The notes: a model not told the origin generated them from the letters alone. A stretch of DNA of 64,000 bases from Chanos chanos (GCF_902362185.1 NC_044503.1:11412957-11476956); one strand, 5' to 3'; positions 13,601 through 25,673 are shown, numbered from the stretch's first letter. Numbers and translations are program-made.

Positions 13601-16600
13601 ACACACACAACACACACGTCCGGACCGATACAGACACACACAAAACACACCTCCGGACCGATACAGACACACAAAACACACACACACACCTCCGGACCGA
13701 TACAGACACACAAAACACACACACACACCTCCGGACCGATACAGACACACAAAACACACACCTCCTGACTGGTACAGACACACAAAACACAAACTTCCTG
13801 ACTGGTACAGACACACAAAACACACACTTCCTGACTGGTACAGACACACAAAACACACACCTCCTGACTGGTACAGACACACAAAACACACACCTCCTGA
13901 CTGGTACAGACACATACAAAACACACACCTCCTGACTGGTACAGACACATACAAAACACACACCTCCTGACTGGTACAGACACATACAAAACACACACCT
14001 CCTGACTGGTACAGACACATACAAAACACACACCTCCTGACTGGTACAGACACATACAAAACACACACCTCCTGACTGGTACAGACACACACAAAACACA
14101 CACCTCCTGACTGATACAGACACACACAAAACACACACTTCCTGACTGGTACAGACACACAAAAACACACACCTCCTGACTGGAACAGACACACAAAACA
14201 CACATCTCATGACTGGTGAAGACACACACAAAGCACACACTCCCTGGCCACTATACACACCAGTGGGCACAGGCAGACAAAACATACACCTCATGACTGA
14301 TACAGACACACACAAAACACACACCTCCAGACACACATAAAACACACGCACCTCCTGACTGATACAGACACACACAACACACGCACCTCCTGACTGATAC
14401 AGACACACACAAAACACACACCTCCTGACTGGTACAGACACACAAAACACACACCTCCTGACTGGTACAGACACACAAAACACACACCTCCTGACTGGTA
14501 CAGACACACACAAAACACACCTCCTGACTGATACAGACACACACAAAACACACACCTCCTGACCAATACAGACACATACAAAACACACACCTCCTGACTG
14601 ATACAGACACACACAAAACCCACACCTCCTGACTGATACAGACACACACAAAACACACACCACCTGACTGATACAGACACACACAAAACACACACCTCCT
14701 GACCACTAGACACAACAGTGGGTACAGACAGACAAAATACACACTTCCTGACTGGTAGACCTGGGCGGGGAAAGAGTGGAAGGAGGTTTAATTAGATTAG
14801 GTTCTAATTTAACTAATTAGAGGAAGTTTGATTAGATTAGGTTTAATTCGACGTATATTTGCAAAGTTGTACATAAGCCGCTTTTAGGTCCATTTCAATT
14901 TTGGATACTGTTTGTAGCTTACATTTAGCGTGAGAACAACTAAAAGGAGAACATTGACTTAGTTGCACTCTCTCTATTCCCCTCTCTCTCTCTCTCTCTC
15001 TCTCGGTTTGTAGGTATAGACCAGGGTCAGATGACATATGAGGGTCAGCACTGGCACGCGTCAGAGGCTTGTTTCTGCTGTGCCCACTGTCGGCTGCCCC
15101 TGCTGGGTCGACCTTTCCTCCCGCGCGGGGGGCTTATCTTCTGCTCGCGGCCTTGCTCGTTAGGCGAAGACCCCAACAACTCGGACTCGTGTGACTCGGC
15201 TCTCCAGAGCAAGCCAGCCTCGCACAAAACACACCAACGACAACAGCAACGGAACTCCCCTTCCCGAAGACCAGAGGGCTACCAGTCCGCTACCGCCACC
15301 AGCGTGACTAACACTTCCACTGGTACCTCCACTGCAACAGGGAATGGAAAAGGAAAACTCTTTCTGTCTGATAATGGTATGACATTCACTTATTTTGTTA
15401 TATTTTTTGCTTTTTTGTTTTATGAAATGCTGGGTATGTTGACGCCATGGCTCTTCAGAAATGCCTGTTTTTCTTTCTCATTCAATTCTCTAGGTGTCAA
15501 CAGCTCACCATCTCATTTGTCAAATGGTGTGGTCCTGTCATATGACAACCATATGGACACGTGCTCTCAAAGCTCCTACTCTTCCTCCCAACTCTCAAGT
15601 CACATAGCCAATGGCTGGCCAACCTCAGAGTGTGGTGGCCAATCAAACGTCAGCGTGCTCCCCAGGACAGGCAGGACTGAGGAGCCTAACGGTGGCCTGC
15701 AGTTCACAGTAGAAATAAACAGCTATGATGGTGATTTTGAGCCATCACAGCCAAGCTGCACATCTAGAGGGACGTCGACCGTTAAAGACTGTGAGAACTG
15801 GGTGGAGAGGAATAGTGCAGGTATGACACCGAATTACACCCCAACCGCATTCTGATTGAATTTATAAATTATTCTACATCTATTGGCAATCAATGGAACA
15901 TCTGAAACGGGGACGCACACGTGAACTGTCACAAACATATCGATTAATAAAGAATGAAGGACTGCCCTGTAAGACACTGAGAAGATGATTAAAATAACTG
16001 TTGTTCTTTGCAGGCATAATTGTTATATTTACACAATCATTTTACAATATCTGTCTCCTCTCTCTCTGTCTCTCTCTCTCTGTCTCTCTCACTGACCTGA
16101 CTGTCAGAGTATGTTTATGAGAACTCATTTGATGACACGCCGTGTCGCATAGACGACTTGCCTCCTCCACCACCTTTCCTCTTGGAACCTCTCGATTCGA
16201 CGGTTCTTACCCCCCCTAGTGTTACACAACCAGAGCCCCCCGCTCCTGCCCCACCTCCGGGACGCAGCGCAGCCAGGGTCAGCTTCCGTGAGCCAATCAG
16301 CTGTAGCTACTCAGTGGAGGAAGATGAGGAAGAGGAGGAGGAGGAAGAAAAAGAAGAAAAGGACGAAGAACAGGAAGGAGAGGAGCCGATGGGGGATCTG
16401 GGTCGCAGATTACGCCTGCGGGCCGGTATCCGACCTCAAATGGATCTGCTGGGTAAGAAGGGTGACACACGTAACACATTCGGAAATCTTCTCACAAAAT
16501 GATTGTATTCTATTAAAGAAATCTAAAAATCTGCCCGCTTTAAGTCTCTAAAAAATATTCATCAGTTGATCTCCACCATCTTACGAATCCATGTCACCAC

Positions 16601-17054
16601 AGACGGAGCATATCACCGCAGCTTCCGGCGAGGCGGATACGGAGCCTCCGGTCGTAGCCGCGTGGGATCGGATACCCCTCTCCACCTGGGCACAGAGAGG
16701 CGCTTTCGCCGTTCCCGCTCAGAGCGGCCTCGTCTGGACGCGTTGGACTGGCGCGGGGAGAGGGAACGCGGAGCGGAACAAGCCAACGGTCTCACCCTGC
16801 AGCCAGCCCATTACAAACACGAAGACTCCTGCTCCACCTGCTCCTCTTCCTCAGACTCCGAGGAGGAAGGCTACTTTTTAGGAGAACGCATCCCTCTGCC
16901 CCCACAGCTGCTCGGCAGGACGGGCGGGGAGGAGGGTAAAGAGGGGGGGGCGGAGGAAGAGGAGGGACGGGGGAAAAGGGGCAGTCTGAGAAGGAGGAGG
17001 AGGACACAGAGCTTCAGTGGAAAGGACAAAGACAAAAACTGCGTGGTCTCCTGA
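7678..17054 (+). CDS. prickle3: Prickle-like planar cell polarity protein (PET + 3 LIM, prenylated), 5' end missing
   Basis: Core planar cell polarity protein that binds Vangl and Dishevelled at the plasma membrane. Exons: 7678-7861, 8956-9069, 11012-11149, 12066-12269, 13233-13419, 15014-15376, 15494-15820, 16108-16452, 16603-17054; all have GT-AG borders and matching phases, giving 770 codons plus the missing N-terminus. The PET domain fills the first three exons ([19 protein letters not shown], then [14 protein letters not shown]). LIM1 is in exon 12066, LIM2 in 13233 and LIM3 in 15014, all with regular Cys/His pairs. The C-terminal half is low-complexity with a Glu-rich run near 16320-16385. 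The motif [14 protein letters not shown] and the end DKNCVVS match PRICKLE3 rather than PRICKLE1/2, as I recall the human protein. CVVS is a farnesylation (CAAX) box. A polyadenylation signal lies at 17474. The donor after exon 12269 (GTGCCA) is weak. Confidence 0.93.
7835..7960 (+). repeat. 42-bp tandem triplication spanning an exon end and its splice donor
   Basis: Three copies start at 7835, 7877 and 7919. Each carries the last 27 exonic bases of the prickle3 7678 exon (codons for PPGLKPEQ) followed by GTCAGTAGAAC from the intron start. The first copy is the real exon/intron border (donor GT at 7862). The second and third copies, differing by a few substitutions, lie in the intron and carry further GTCAGT donors at about 7904 and 7946. 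Reading through the first donor meets a TGA at 7874. Confidence 0.9.
8357..8404. repeat. (GT)n with GTGTGC units
   Basis: An alternating purine-pyrimidine tract of 48 bp in the first visible prickle3 intron. Confidence 0.85.
10291..10312. repeat. 22-base G homopolymer
   Basis: Uninterrupted G run in the prickle3 intron between exons 8956-9069 and 11012-11149. Confidence 0.85.
13420..14757 (+). repeat. Minisatellite of about 38 units (31-35 bp) in prickle3 intron, starting at the splice donor
   Basis: The typical unit is a CTCCTGACTGGTACAGACAC core followed by an ACAAAACACACA tail, 33 to 35 bp long. A variant with CCGGACCGATACAGAC dominates the first 350 bp, and diverged units lie near 14220-14350. 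The array begins at the donor of exon 13233-13419, and the donor sequence GTACAGAC is itself the repeat core. Because many units are 33 bp, long artificial open frames exist on both strands, including a Cys/Val-rich antisense frame at 14693-13203. I do not regard those as genes. Confidence 0.93.
14761..14860 (+). repeat. Short local duplication in a prickle3 intron
   Basis: Two near-copies of a GGAAGTTTGATTAGATTAGG-like segment stand about 45 bp apart (near 14780 and 14820), between the minisatellite and the LIM3 exon. Confidence 0.6.
14981..15004 (+). repeat. (TC)n polypyrimidine tract before a prickle3 acceptor
   Basis: About 12 TC units end 9 bp before the acceptor AG of the LIM3 exon (15014), so the microsatellite also serves as the polypyrimidine tract. 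Confidence 0.8.
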
Positions 17055-19019
17055 GAGATGCTTCACGTCTTTCACTCTGACACTCCTTTCCGCTGTGTCT
17101 ACCTCCGTTCACTGAGGAAAAACTCAACTGCTCCACGCTGTCAGATGACAGTCTGGTTCTGACATAGTCTAGAATAATCTGAAATGTATCTTGTGTTAGG
17201 TTGAAAGGATATCTTGGCTTTTGAACCTGAATGTATCATGATAAGTTGTGGACAAATGAACAGCTGTTCCATTCACACAGAAATGCAAGATTAGAAAAAA
17301 CACTAACTGAAAAAGTGATTATGTTTTGCTTAAGAAAAAGAATATATCTGAAAGTCAAGACATATTTAAATAGCTCACAGTGAAATTTTTCAAGCACTTT
17401 TGGAACACAAAGATTAATTTGCGTATTATGTTTCAGGTAATATGCTTGCTGTCTACAGATCCCTCTCTCTCTCAATAAAACTGTATTTGTGTTGTGTTCT
17501 GTGAATGAGGAACATTTAGAGTTAGTTTGATTGACAGTCATGCATTGTTTCCGAATTGTGGTCTCTATTAAACACAAGAAATGCAACTTTACACCTGACA
17601 ATGGGCTAAAACTTTTTTGCAAAGAAAAGACATTGTTTCATTCCAACTGCTCCGCAATGCTACAAATGAACCAAGCTGATATCTGAGAAATGAGGTGTTT
17701 GTTCCCTCAAGTAATAACTTGGATTACATAAAGTTGTAAATCTTGCGTTCAGACACATAAATTTCCCATGGTTTTGCAATGTACTGCAGGAACCTGTTTG
17801 CCAAGTGCCCTGATCTAAACACAGTGCTTCACAATGTGTCTGTGGGCATACTTGTAGCTTAAAATGCTTAATCTCTACTGAATCTAAAGGTGCACAGTCA
17901 TAAACTTCGTGTTTCAAGCATTAGGTTCACTCTGTAGGCCATAGTAAATGTTTTACAGTGATTCCAGGGTCTCCATGGAAACCACAGTAATAAATGGCTG
18001 TAATACTCTTTGACTGTCTCAAAGTGTGAAATGATACATGTTCAAAGTGCTCCGAGATGTGTGAAAATGATTTAGTCACATCGCTTTCTGTTTTAGTGGT
18101 TCTATATATATATTGTCAAAAGACACTTTAATTTAGGATCATATTTTTTATGAACATTTGGGTAATGGTCTCCGTTTTGTATTCTTGTGTAGATACTTGT
18201 GTTATATATGTGTTCATAGTAAGTCCTGAATCGAGTATTACTGGGCAAATGCCTGGAAATTGTTTATTTCTAGTGGCCTTTTCAAGGAGGTCAAAATAAA
18301 CAAGTTGAACAAGAACTCTGTGGCTTTTTGCAACAGTTGGCATTAATTAATGTTTTGCATATCAAGCATGTCAGTAGATGTTGCCTATTAACATAACATG
18401 TTTTCAAAGTCATACAATGTCAGTCTTTGCTTAAGGCAAAACAAAAACCTCTGAATATCCTCAAGCATACTTTGTTTTCTCCAACAGTACCAAACATTTT
18501 AATGGGACTTTTCATCTATTATGATGCAAATTGCCCCTGTTATCAAAGTGTCAACCACATTTGCATTTAAAAAGTAAGAAAATTCATCTTCAATGCAGTA
18601 TCCTTGACTCCAACCGCCAAGGACTAAGCCATTAGTCTGATAAACACATTTCTTATCACTTCTCTGACCTCAGGGTTGAGAGGACCCTCCTTTCTTAATT
18701 AAAGAGCTATTGTATTCACTCACATGATTCAAAGACTAAGTTGGTGTTCTGTTCTGCATAAAGCCATTTCCTCCTGTGACCAGCAGAGAGCAGCACCTGT
18801 AGATCATTTCAATGTATTGAAAGTCCTTCTGTCCCACACACTTAAGGCAATACCAAAAAATGCCACATAGACATTCTAAACAAATGTCTGTTGTCCAGCT
18901 ATTAAGAATTAAGAGTTGTTTTGGTTTGGGGAAAAGATACATTTAAAAAGATTTCATATATATATATAAAAAAAAATAGACTGGCAAGAAGGAATCTGGG
19001 AAATGTGATGTCACATGAC
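17055..19019. other. prickle3 3' UTR and intergenic sequence
   Basis: No coding exon is seen. AATAAA at 17474-17479 is the first good polyadenylation signal after the prickle3 stop; another AATAAA lies near 18295. The rest is AT-rich unique sequence with no repeat I recognise. Confidence 0.55.
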
Positions 19020-19277
19020 TTGTGACAACGCTCCTGCTTCCTGCCATGCAAGGCAGCTTATTATTGGGCAAGTGAGTCAATAAGGCGGGATCAGCACCTA
19101 GACAGGGAGTCCAACAGGTTTGGGCAGTTACTTTCTCCTGTGTGCAAACACACTCAAAGGGTGAATCGGTTAACTGAAAATTAGAGTACACTTTATCTAT
19201 CTTTTGGTGTTTGAGGCAGAAGAGTCCAAATTTTTGAGGACAGCCAAAGGATTCAGCTCAAGAAGACAGAAACTCAG
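19020..19277 (+). other. Possible 5' non-coding exon of fam110a
   Basis: The segment ends in a strong donor (AACTCAG|GTGAGT at 19277/19278) and could join the acceptor CTCTATAG at 21113, which leads into the fam110a coding exon. The frame from 21114 meets a TGA at once, so any upstream exon would be untranslated. The exon start is unknown. This is inference from splice signals only. Confidence 0.3.
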
Positions 19278-19702
19278 GTGAGTCTGGAGATTCTGTGGTT
19301 TGTCAAAGAAGCTGACATTTTGTAGGCTTTTGTGTGTGTGTGTGTGTTTGTGTGTGCTCAAGAAACCTTCACCTGTAAGTAAACATGACTCATAATCCAT
19401 TAGTTTCTTTTCCCCATAATGACTGAGAAGTGTTTTTTTTTCCTCTCTCAAAATTTGTATCTCTTGTGTTATTGTAGTCAGTTGTACTTTTATTTCAAAT
19501 TTCACCTTGTGGTCTCACACCACATTTGTTTTTTTCCTTGTGTTAGATCATGTTCAGACATGCTGCTCGGTCTTGCTGGAATCTCTCTTCCCATAAAAGC
19601 CCATCCTGTCAGATTTAATCAGTTTAATCAGTTTCAATTCATTAGAGTCATTTCTATAACGTGCATGCATTACTGTATGGATTCTGTGTGTGTGTGTGTG
19701 TA

Positions 19703-19741
<39 letters not shown>

Positions 19742-21113
19742 GAAAGAAGAGACAGAGATAGAGACACAGACATAATGGGTGATTGAAATTCAAACACAGA
19801 GATTAAGAGAGACAGTGAGAGAGACAATGACCGGCTCCTACAATAGGGCAGAGCGGAAATCGAAAGATAGAGAAGCAGAGGAACAGAAAGGGCATATCAG
19901 TTGCCCTTTATCCTCAGGTGGAGCCATTGCTTGTGTTAGTGAGGAATGGCAAATATTTAAAGAATGTGTCTGACAGTTGAAGAACTTCAACTTCAAAGTC
20001 TCCCCTACGCTATACACTTTCTACACTTTTCAGCAGTGTGCAGTTCCATTAAGAACTATTTACTATTCACTATTGTGGCAGCAAGAAGTTAAGAATTTAT
20101 GGGTGCGTGGTTCTTTCCAGTGAGGTCCTTTCCCAAAACAATCCATGGATATTGATGGCAGTCCACCCGCTGTAAAAGCTTTACGTTTTAAGATTCTAAC
20201 AACTGCATTGCAAAAATGATATGATAAGTATGAATCTTTCACATTAATCTAAAATCCTCTTCCTGTGAGATTAGTTACATATACCTAACATTATACATGT
20301 AGGATTATTTAGATTATTTGAAGATATTTGTTCTATTACCACACAGTTTAGATATTGTTTGGTAATTTTTAGGTAAATTTGACGCTAAACAAGCACAATT
20401 GTATGAATAAAGCTGTGAGATGTTTGATAGCAGCTTGAGCATATGAAATAAAATAAACATATAAGGATGTACTTTCTTCAGTGTTTTAGAGTTGTCTTGT
20501 TCTCAGAACTATTAGTTAATGTTCTTGATGCATTCCTAATCATGAATGTCAAGATTTGTGATTTTTTTTTTTATGTCTAGATATCTACACTCAATTCTCA
20601 ACCCAAAGGCCACACAATTTTGCCTTTTTGAAAATGGCTTATTTCTTAAAAATCACACTGTTATTCTTGTTTTCTGAAGGTCATGCTTTGCAGTGTGTCA
20701 TCTTAGCTGGAAATGATATATAGATTTTATCAAACGTTATCTCATCATTCAGTAATGATGGGAAAACTGAACTGCATGTTCTAACATGTGCTCCCCTATT
20801 GTGTTTTGCTTCATTGTGCATTGCTTCATAGAGGTGGTTGCCTCTAGATGGATGTTAATAACTGTGGTCTCACAATACAAACACGTTTCAGACAAAACAC
20901 AAACGAGCGTGAGTTCTGTTTTTTGGGGTCAATACGTAGTAATTCCGCAAAATAACAGTACTGATGTGTCCTCAGGGTTGTATTCATGAACTCAAAAATG
21001 TTATTGCAAGAACAGTCAAACTGCTCTCCTCATTTTGTCCTCTTTGTTTCCTCAATCTGAGAATCACGTCATGACATGCCTGACTTTGTCTTTGTGTCTC
21101 TTTATCTCTATAG
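19278..21113. other. Non-coding stretch upstream of fam110a, probably its 5' intron
   Basis: No conserved exon is seen. It contains a (GT)n(GA)n microsatellite at 19685-19740 and otherwise AT-rich unique sequence. Confidence 0.5.
19685..19740. repeat. Compound (GT)n(GA)n microsatellite
   Basis: GT repeat followed by about 16 GA units, upstream of fam110a. Confidence 0.85.
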
Positions 21114-21236
21114 GGCTGAAAGACTCCACTCCCATACCGAGGAATATGGTTGAGTGTTGAAAACATCCCTCCTCCTCTAGAAAATCTAATTCAGAAAGGA
21201 CTGAGTAACAATTCCCTTTTCTGTACTTTTCCAAGC

Positions 21237-22604
21237 ATGTCTGTAGATACACTGCACCCTTCCCCAAGGCGTTTGGGGAAGATGCCTGGTTCTTCCACCA
21301 CTCCTGATCCAGTTGTCTCTAAAGGCTTAGAGTCTAGCCAGCTGCCCACCTTGTCAGGAATACGCAAAGCTAGTGCAGTGGAGCGTCTGGAGGCAGACAA
21401 GGGGAAATATGTGAAGAGCCAGCAGATAGTACAGACGAGGCAGCAGCCGATAATCCGCAAGCCCCTCGTGGCTCCAAGAAACACCAAAATGTCACGGCCC
21501 CAGGCTCCACAGCCTACCCGCAAGGTCCAAACACGTCCTGAAACCCAGTCCGGAATGTCACATCTCAACATGGAGCATCTTAGCAAGCTAATAACGGGCG
21601 TGAGCGACACACTCTTGCCATCTTCATCCACACGAGACAAAGAGATCAAAGGACTTGGTGGCGCTAACCAAACCCCACTTAAGTCCCCTTCCCCAACTTC
21701 CACACTGGCTTCAGAGTCTTCTGGAAAGAGCAGCTCCTCAGCAAGCACCCCGGGAAAAAGTCTAGTGTTCTCAGAGGCTCCAAGTGGTTCACATGCAGTG
21801 ACGGTACGCAGGGTAGACGTCAGACCTCAGGTCCCAGTAAAGAGGCAACCCCGAAGAGTACCTCCACAGAATTTCTTGCTTGGACCAGATCCATCACGAG
21901 CAGTTCACTCCCACATTTTGCGTCTCCTCAAGCCTTACACGCAACCTACCTCTACCAGCCCCCAGAACAATCCAGCCGGATTCAGACCTATCCCGGTCAA
22001 ACCTCCAACCGGCTTCACCCAACCATTACTTCCACCACCTAAGTCTCCAACCAGCTCCACTCAGCCACTGCATTCCCATGCTAATTCACCAACAAATCCC
22101 AGCCAGCCTCAATCTATAAAACTTCCAAACAGTCCCACACAACTATCATCATCTCCTTCTCAAACCTCACCACTACCATCTACAATACCCCCACACCTGT
22201 CCGGCGAGGACACCCACCCACCCCCTTCGCCAGCATTCACCCGTCTCTCCTCGCGAAGCTCAACAAAGCGTCCGTCTTTGGCACGTTCCAAGTCAGATGT
22301 CAGTGACCGTTTCTCCCATGTCGGTGTGGAGCTGGAGCGGTTCTTTAATTTCTGCGGCCTGGACCCTGCTGACCTGGAGGAGCTGACTGCCCCAGGGTCA
22401 GATATTGCCTCCATCTCACGTCTCCGCAGCGCCAGTGCCCCTGCCTCCGAACGCTCTGTCGAAGAAGAGGAGATCGAAGAGGAGCCCGTGAAAGATGGAC
22501 GTCCCAGCTATGGGATATCAGTCATCGAGAGGAATGCGAGAGTGATCAAATGGCTTTACGGAATGCGCCAGGCCAAGGACAGTGCCAAGGTCGCCAACAT
22601 TTAG
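21237..22604 (+). CDS. fam110a: FAM110 family protein (FAM110A-like)
   Basis: The coding sequence is one uninterrupted exon of 455 codons. I start at the ATG at 21237 (MSVDTLHPSPRRLGK); the same frame is open a little further upstream but has no ATG. FAM110 proteins associate with the centrosome and spindle poles and affect the cell cycle and microtubules; their biochemistry is poorly known. Two blocks define the family: near residues 40-60 (ASAVERLEADKGKYVKSQ), and the C-terminal third (RPSLARSKSDVSDRF, ERFFNFCGLDPADLEEL, YGISVIERNARVIKWLYG). Between them is a long Pro/Ser/Thr-rich, probably disordered stretch (about residues 215-330), which makes the protein longer than human FAM110A (about 295 residues as I recall). 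I assign the A paralogue mainly from its neighbours fkbp1a, snph and rad21l1, which sit with FAM110A on human 20p13. An AATAAA near 23230 may end the transcript. Confidence 0.88.
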   Translation: MSVDTLHPSPRRLGKMPGSSTTPDPVVSKGLESSQLPTLSGIRKASAVERLEADKGKYVKSQQIVQTRQQPIIRKPLVAPRNTKMSRPQAPQPTRKVQTRPETQSGMSHLNMEHLSKLITGVSDTLLPSSSTRDKEIKGLGGANQTPLKSPSPTSTLASESSGKSSSSASTPGKSLVFSEAPSGSHAVTVRRVDVRPQVPVKRQPRRVPPQNFLLGPDPSRAVHSHILRLLKPYTQPTSTSPQNNPAGFRPIPVKPPTGFTQPLLPPPKSPTSSTQPLHSHANSPTNPSQPQSIKLPNSPTQLSSSPSQTSPLPSTIPPHLSGEDTHPPPSPAFTRLSSRSSTKRPSLARSKSDVSDRFSHVGVELERFFNFCGLDPADLEELTAPGSDIASISRLRSASAPASERSVEEEEIEEEPVKDGRPSYGISVIERNARVIKWLYGMRQAKDSAKVANI

Positions 22605-24069
22605 AGCACAGAGGCAAACGTCTCAGACATCTCAGTGCAGCCTCAGTGTCACACTGTAGCTATGCTCCTCAATCTCCCAGGGGCACTCTTATATGGTTAG
22701 AAGTCACCTTTCTAATTAGGCGTTGAACCAAATATAGAACAACTTGAAGGAAATCGTTTAAAGCTCTTGTGGGTTAAGTAAAATTCAAGTTGCTGAATCT
22801 GCAGTTTATGTATTACAGCATCATTAAGCATTGCTCGTACCATTTTCACATCACAAGATTGTAAGGGTAAGCTTACCCCATTGTGCCATTAACCTCTTGA
22901 ACCAAGGCAATTCAAAAATTGGTTTGCTAAGTCACAGGTCATTTTGATATATCCTTTGTATCATGGTCCTTGTAAGGTACACAATTAAGTATTTCACTGC
23001 TTTTCTGTTTTAAAGCCACTGAACTCCTACCCTTAGGCTTTAGTGTGATTTGGTTCTTAAGACTGTCATAGCATGCCTGTATTGTAGCACAGGCTCAAGG
23101 TGGTTTTGAATGCCATTATGCTGGTAATCTCTTACATCTTTTACATTTATGTGTGCAGACTGACTAGGTGTGGTTTGTTGTACAGTGAATGGCTAATCAG
23201 TGTGAAGGACACGGTGAGACAGAAAAAATAACAATAAAAAAAGAGGTCTGTTAAATTAAGTTTGTCTATAGTCTCCCTGTTTTTACATAGGCATGTTCAG
23301 TACCCGCACTTGCACAGACATATGCGCTTACATTTTAATGGGTCTGATTATTTCCAAAGAGAGAACGTCAGTTTCTATTCCAGCTGTCCTCATAAATCAG
23401 TTGATAAGATTTTTGTGAAGCATCAGAATATAACATATTGAGAAGACAGTAAATGACGAACTTCTGTGGAACTGTAGTAAATTGCATTTGTCTCTGTATC
23501 TTTCATTGACTTCTGATCAATGTTGCATTTGTAGCCTCTTAAGCACAGTTTTGCTATACCAAGCAAATCAATGCTAATTGCTCTGTTTTAACTGAATAAG
23601 GATGGACTGATAGAATAATGGAATGATGGAGGAAGGAATGGGCAAATGGAATGAAGGGCATAAGGAATGAAAAGGAGAGTGTGAAGAGGGCTAAAATGGA
23701 TCACATCAGTGACTCCATCTGAGCGATCCATTTGCTCCTGTTCTTCACTCTTAATTTTCTTCCCAGATTTTTTTTCTGTTTCATTCAGCTTTTTATTCCT
23801 TTTTAAGTCCCATTGTCTGTAATGGCCAGTTGCCTTGTATTTTTGTTCCCCATTTGCTTGCACATACCCTGCACCAGACAGGGAGGGCCCAGACTGCCAC
23901 ATATCTACTCTGATACATGGAGAATCAAGCACTGTTTCTTTTCACCAGCTCACGGAGGACTTTCTGGGAAGCTGTAACCACAATAGAGGTTCACGCTGTG
24001 CTTTCCAGATCTGTCCACCACTAATCTAGTGCCCTGACCGACCAGTGGGAGTCACTATTGCAGCAATGG
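22605..24069. other. fam110a 3' UTR and intergenic sequence
   Basis: The first 650 bp are probably 3' UTR, ending near an AATAAA at about 23230. Beyond it I see no exon and no recognisable repeat. Confidence 0.5.
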
Positions 24070-24560
24070 GGAGATGATCTTCTGCTGGCTTCCCACCCAC
24101 GAACACTGCCAATTATATCTGTGTGCATACCTGGCTAAGCCGGAATCACAGCTACTGGGGTTCAAACTGAGGTCTCTGAGGTGGTGAGCTAGATTTGTTA
24201 CCTAGTTACTCCTAATTCTATAGTATAATAATAATAATATTACATGTTTATTTAGAGCACAGTATCACTATTTATAGTCTCAAAGGGCTTTACATGTCCA
24301 CAACAAAGTTAAATTACAATTATACGATCCATAAGTTAGAGAAAAAAGGTCTTTTGTTTATTTTAAAGGTATGAAGAGGGTGTGCCTCCCTAATTTCTGT
24401 AGGTAGACTATTCCGGAGGAAAGGAGAGCAGTAGGAAAAGGCTTTGTAGCCAGCCAATGTAAGAAAAAGAGAGACCTGAAGATAAATATGACTTTTGTGT
24501 GCTCTCTGCCCCTCAGTACTTCTGAACCCCACTCCGCTGGTTCAAAAACTCCATCACAGT
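24070..24560 (-). mobile_element. Degenerate interspersed repeat, LINE-like fragment
   Basis: On the minus strand 24450-24320 the translation contains KAFSYCSPFLRNSLPTEIRE followed by a TFK motif. This resembles the segment near the end of many fish LINE reverse-transcriptase ORFs (general form RAFS..AP.LWNSLP..IR). The plus strand before it (24220-24300) has AATAATAATATTA and a GGGCTTTACATGTCCACAAC motif seen in dispersed fish repeats. Only a fragment is present, with no end repeats or full ORF. The family is not assigned. Confidence 0.35.
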
Positions 24561-25665
24561 GCAGGGAAACACTGTGGTAAATTACCATATATCACCACCA
24601 TCATGTAGTGCAGGAAGGTTAAGATATAATTTTGTGGTCGTGTTCATTCAAGCCGCACCAGGGCCTTTTCACTAAGTTTTCGACCCTTTTCTTTCAGATG
24701 GTTCTTGATATCAGATTTCCAGTTTTAACACGTTAAAATCCAAACTGTCAATATTAAGAGTAGAATTTAATTTGTATTAATGGGTGTAGTAGACATGTAT
24801 TGTGCATTCACTGAAGGAAAAAAGCAGCACAACACAGAAAATTCATCAAGAACAATCAAATAATGGCAAGCCATTTTAGCTTTTAATCAACTGATTCATG
24901 GCATTTGAATATGTGACAGCAAAAACAGAAATAAGCAAGTAATAATTGAAGTTACTTGTTAAAATATTCAATATACAGAAACTAATTAAAGAATACATTT
25001 GTAATGTTGAAAAAGAATTACTCATATGAATTGCTGAACAGAAAACATGCAATGAGTAAGTGTTCCAGATTTAATTTTTAAAAATTCTTGAGTTATTAAT
25101 GAATATTAATTTAAAATTCCTTTGTTTCTGCGATCAAGCATATAATGTTACTGCAAAAACTTTGATGTATTAAGAGAAGTTTAGGGCAATACAAAAAATG
25201 GATACAATGCCAATATTTATCTCCCTTAAACAAAGTCATATTATGGAAATATTTTTTTCACATCAAGAATCAAGTTCATGAAAAGCTACAATAGCCTGTC
25301 ATGGTGTTTAAGAACTAACACAGAGGATATGTATCTCCAGCAAACAACTGGAGAAGAGGAACAGTTCGGATCAGAATCAGCAATGGACTAAGTGTGGACC
25401 CTTATTGAACCCCCCCCCCACTCCAGTTTTTCAGGTTTTTTTTCCTGGGTTGAAATATCTTTGAAATGTGTGGACTGAAATTTACTGAAAAGTTTGTTAA
25501 GGCTTCTTAAAGCTCTTTTACAGTATTTCAAAGGCCTCTCAGATACCATTGAACTTCAGAATGAAAAATATAAAATGAACATACAGTTGGCTTTTTCAGT
25601 TATTTTGCTTCTGTTCAGCGCTTCCATCTTCAAAGTTAATCTATTGTGATGCTGACAGGACCACC

Positions 25666-25673
25666 ATGTACAG
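25666..25673 (+). other. Proposed initiator micro-segment of the MFSD2 gene
   Basis: ATG TAC AG is followed by a consensus donor (GTAGGT). The ATG context is ACCACCATG. The two leftover bases match the one-base start of the 26381 exon, giving M-Y-R-K-L-C-Y-A-L-G-G. The frame is open upstream without another ATG for at least 60 bp, so an earlier exon with a longer N-terminus is possible. Confidence 0.4.

Noticed and set aside
13420-13970. Plus-strand His/Thr-rich open frame after the LIM2 exon as normal coding sequence
   Set aside because: The LIM2 exon has a proper donor at 13420 and joins in phase to the LIM3 exon at 15014 exactly as in other PRICKLE3 genes. Read-through is kept only as a finding.
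13203-14693. A 496-codon Cys/Val-rich open frame on the minus strand
   Set aside because: It is the antisense of the CA-rich minisatellite, whose 33-bp units keep frames open. It overlaps the prickle3 LIM2 exon and shows no domain.
16158-16551. Alternative frames overlapping the Glu-rich prickle3 exon
   Set aside because: They are shadows of the low-complexity GAG/GAA run; the prickle3 frame is fixed by splice phases.
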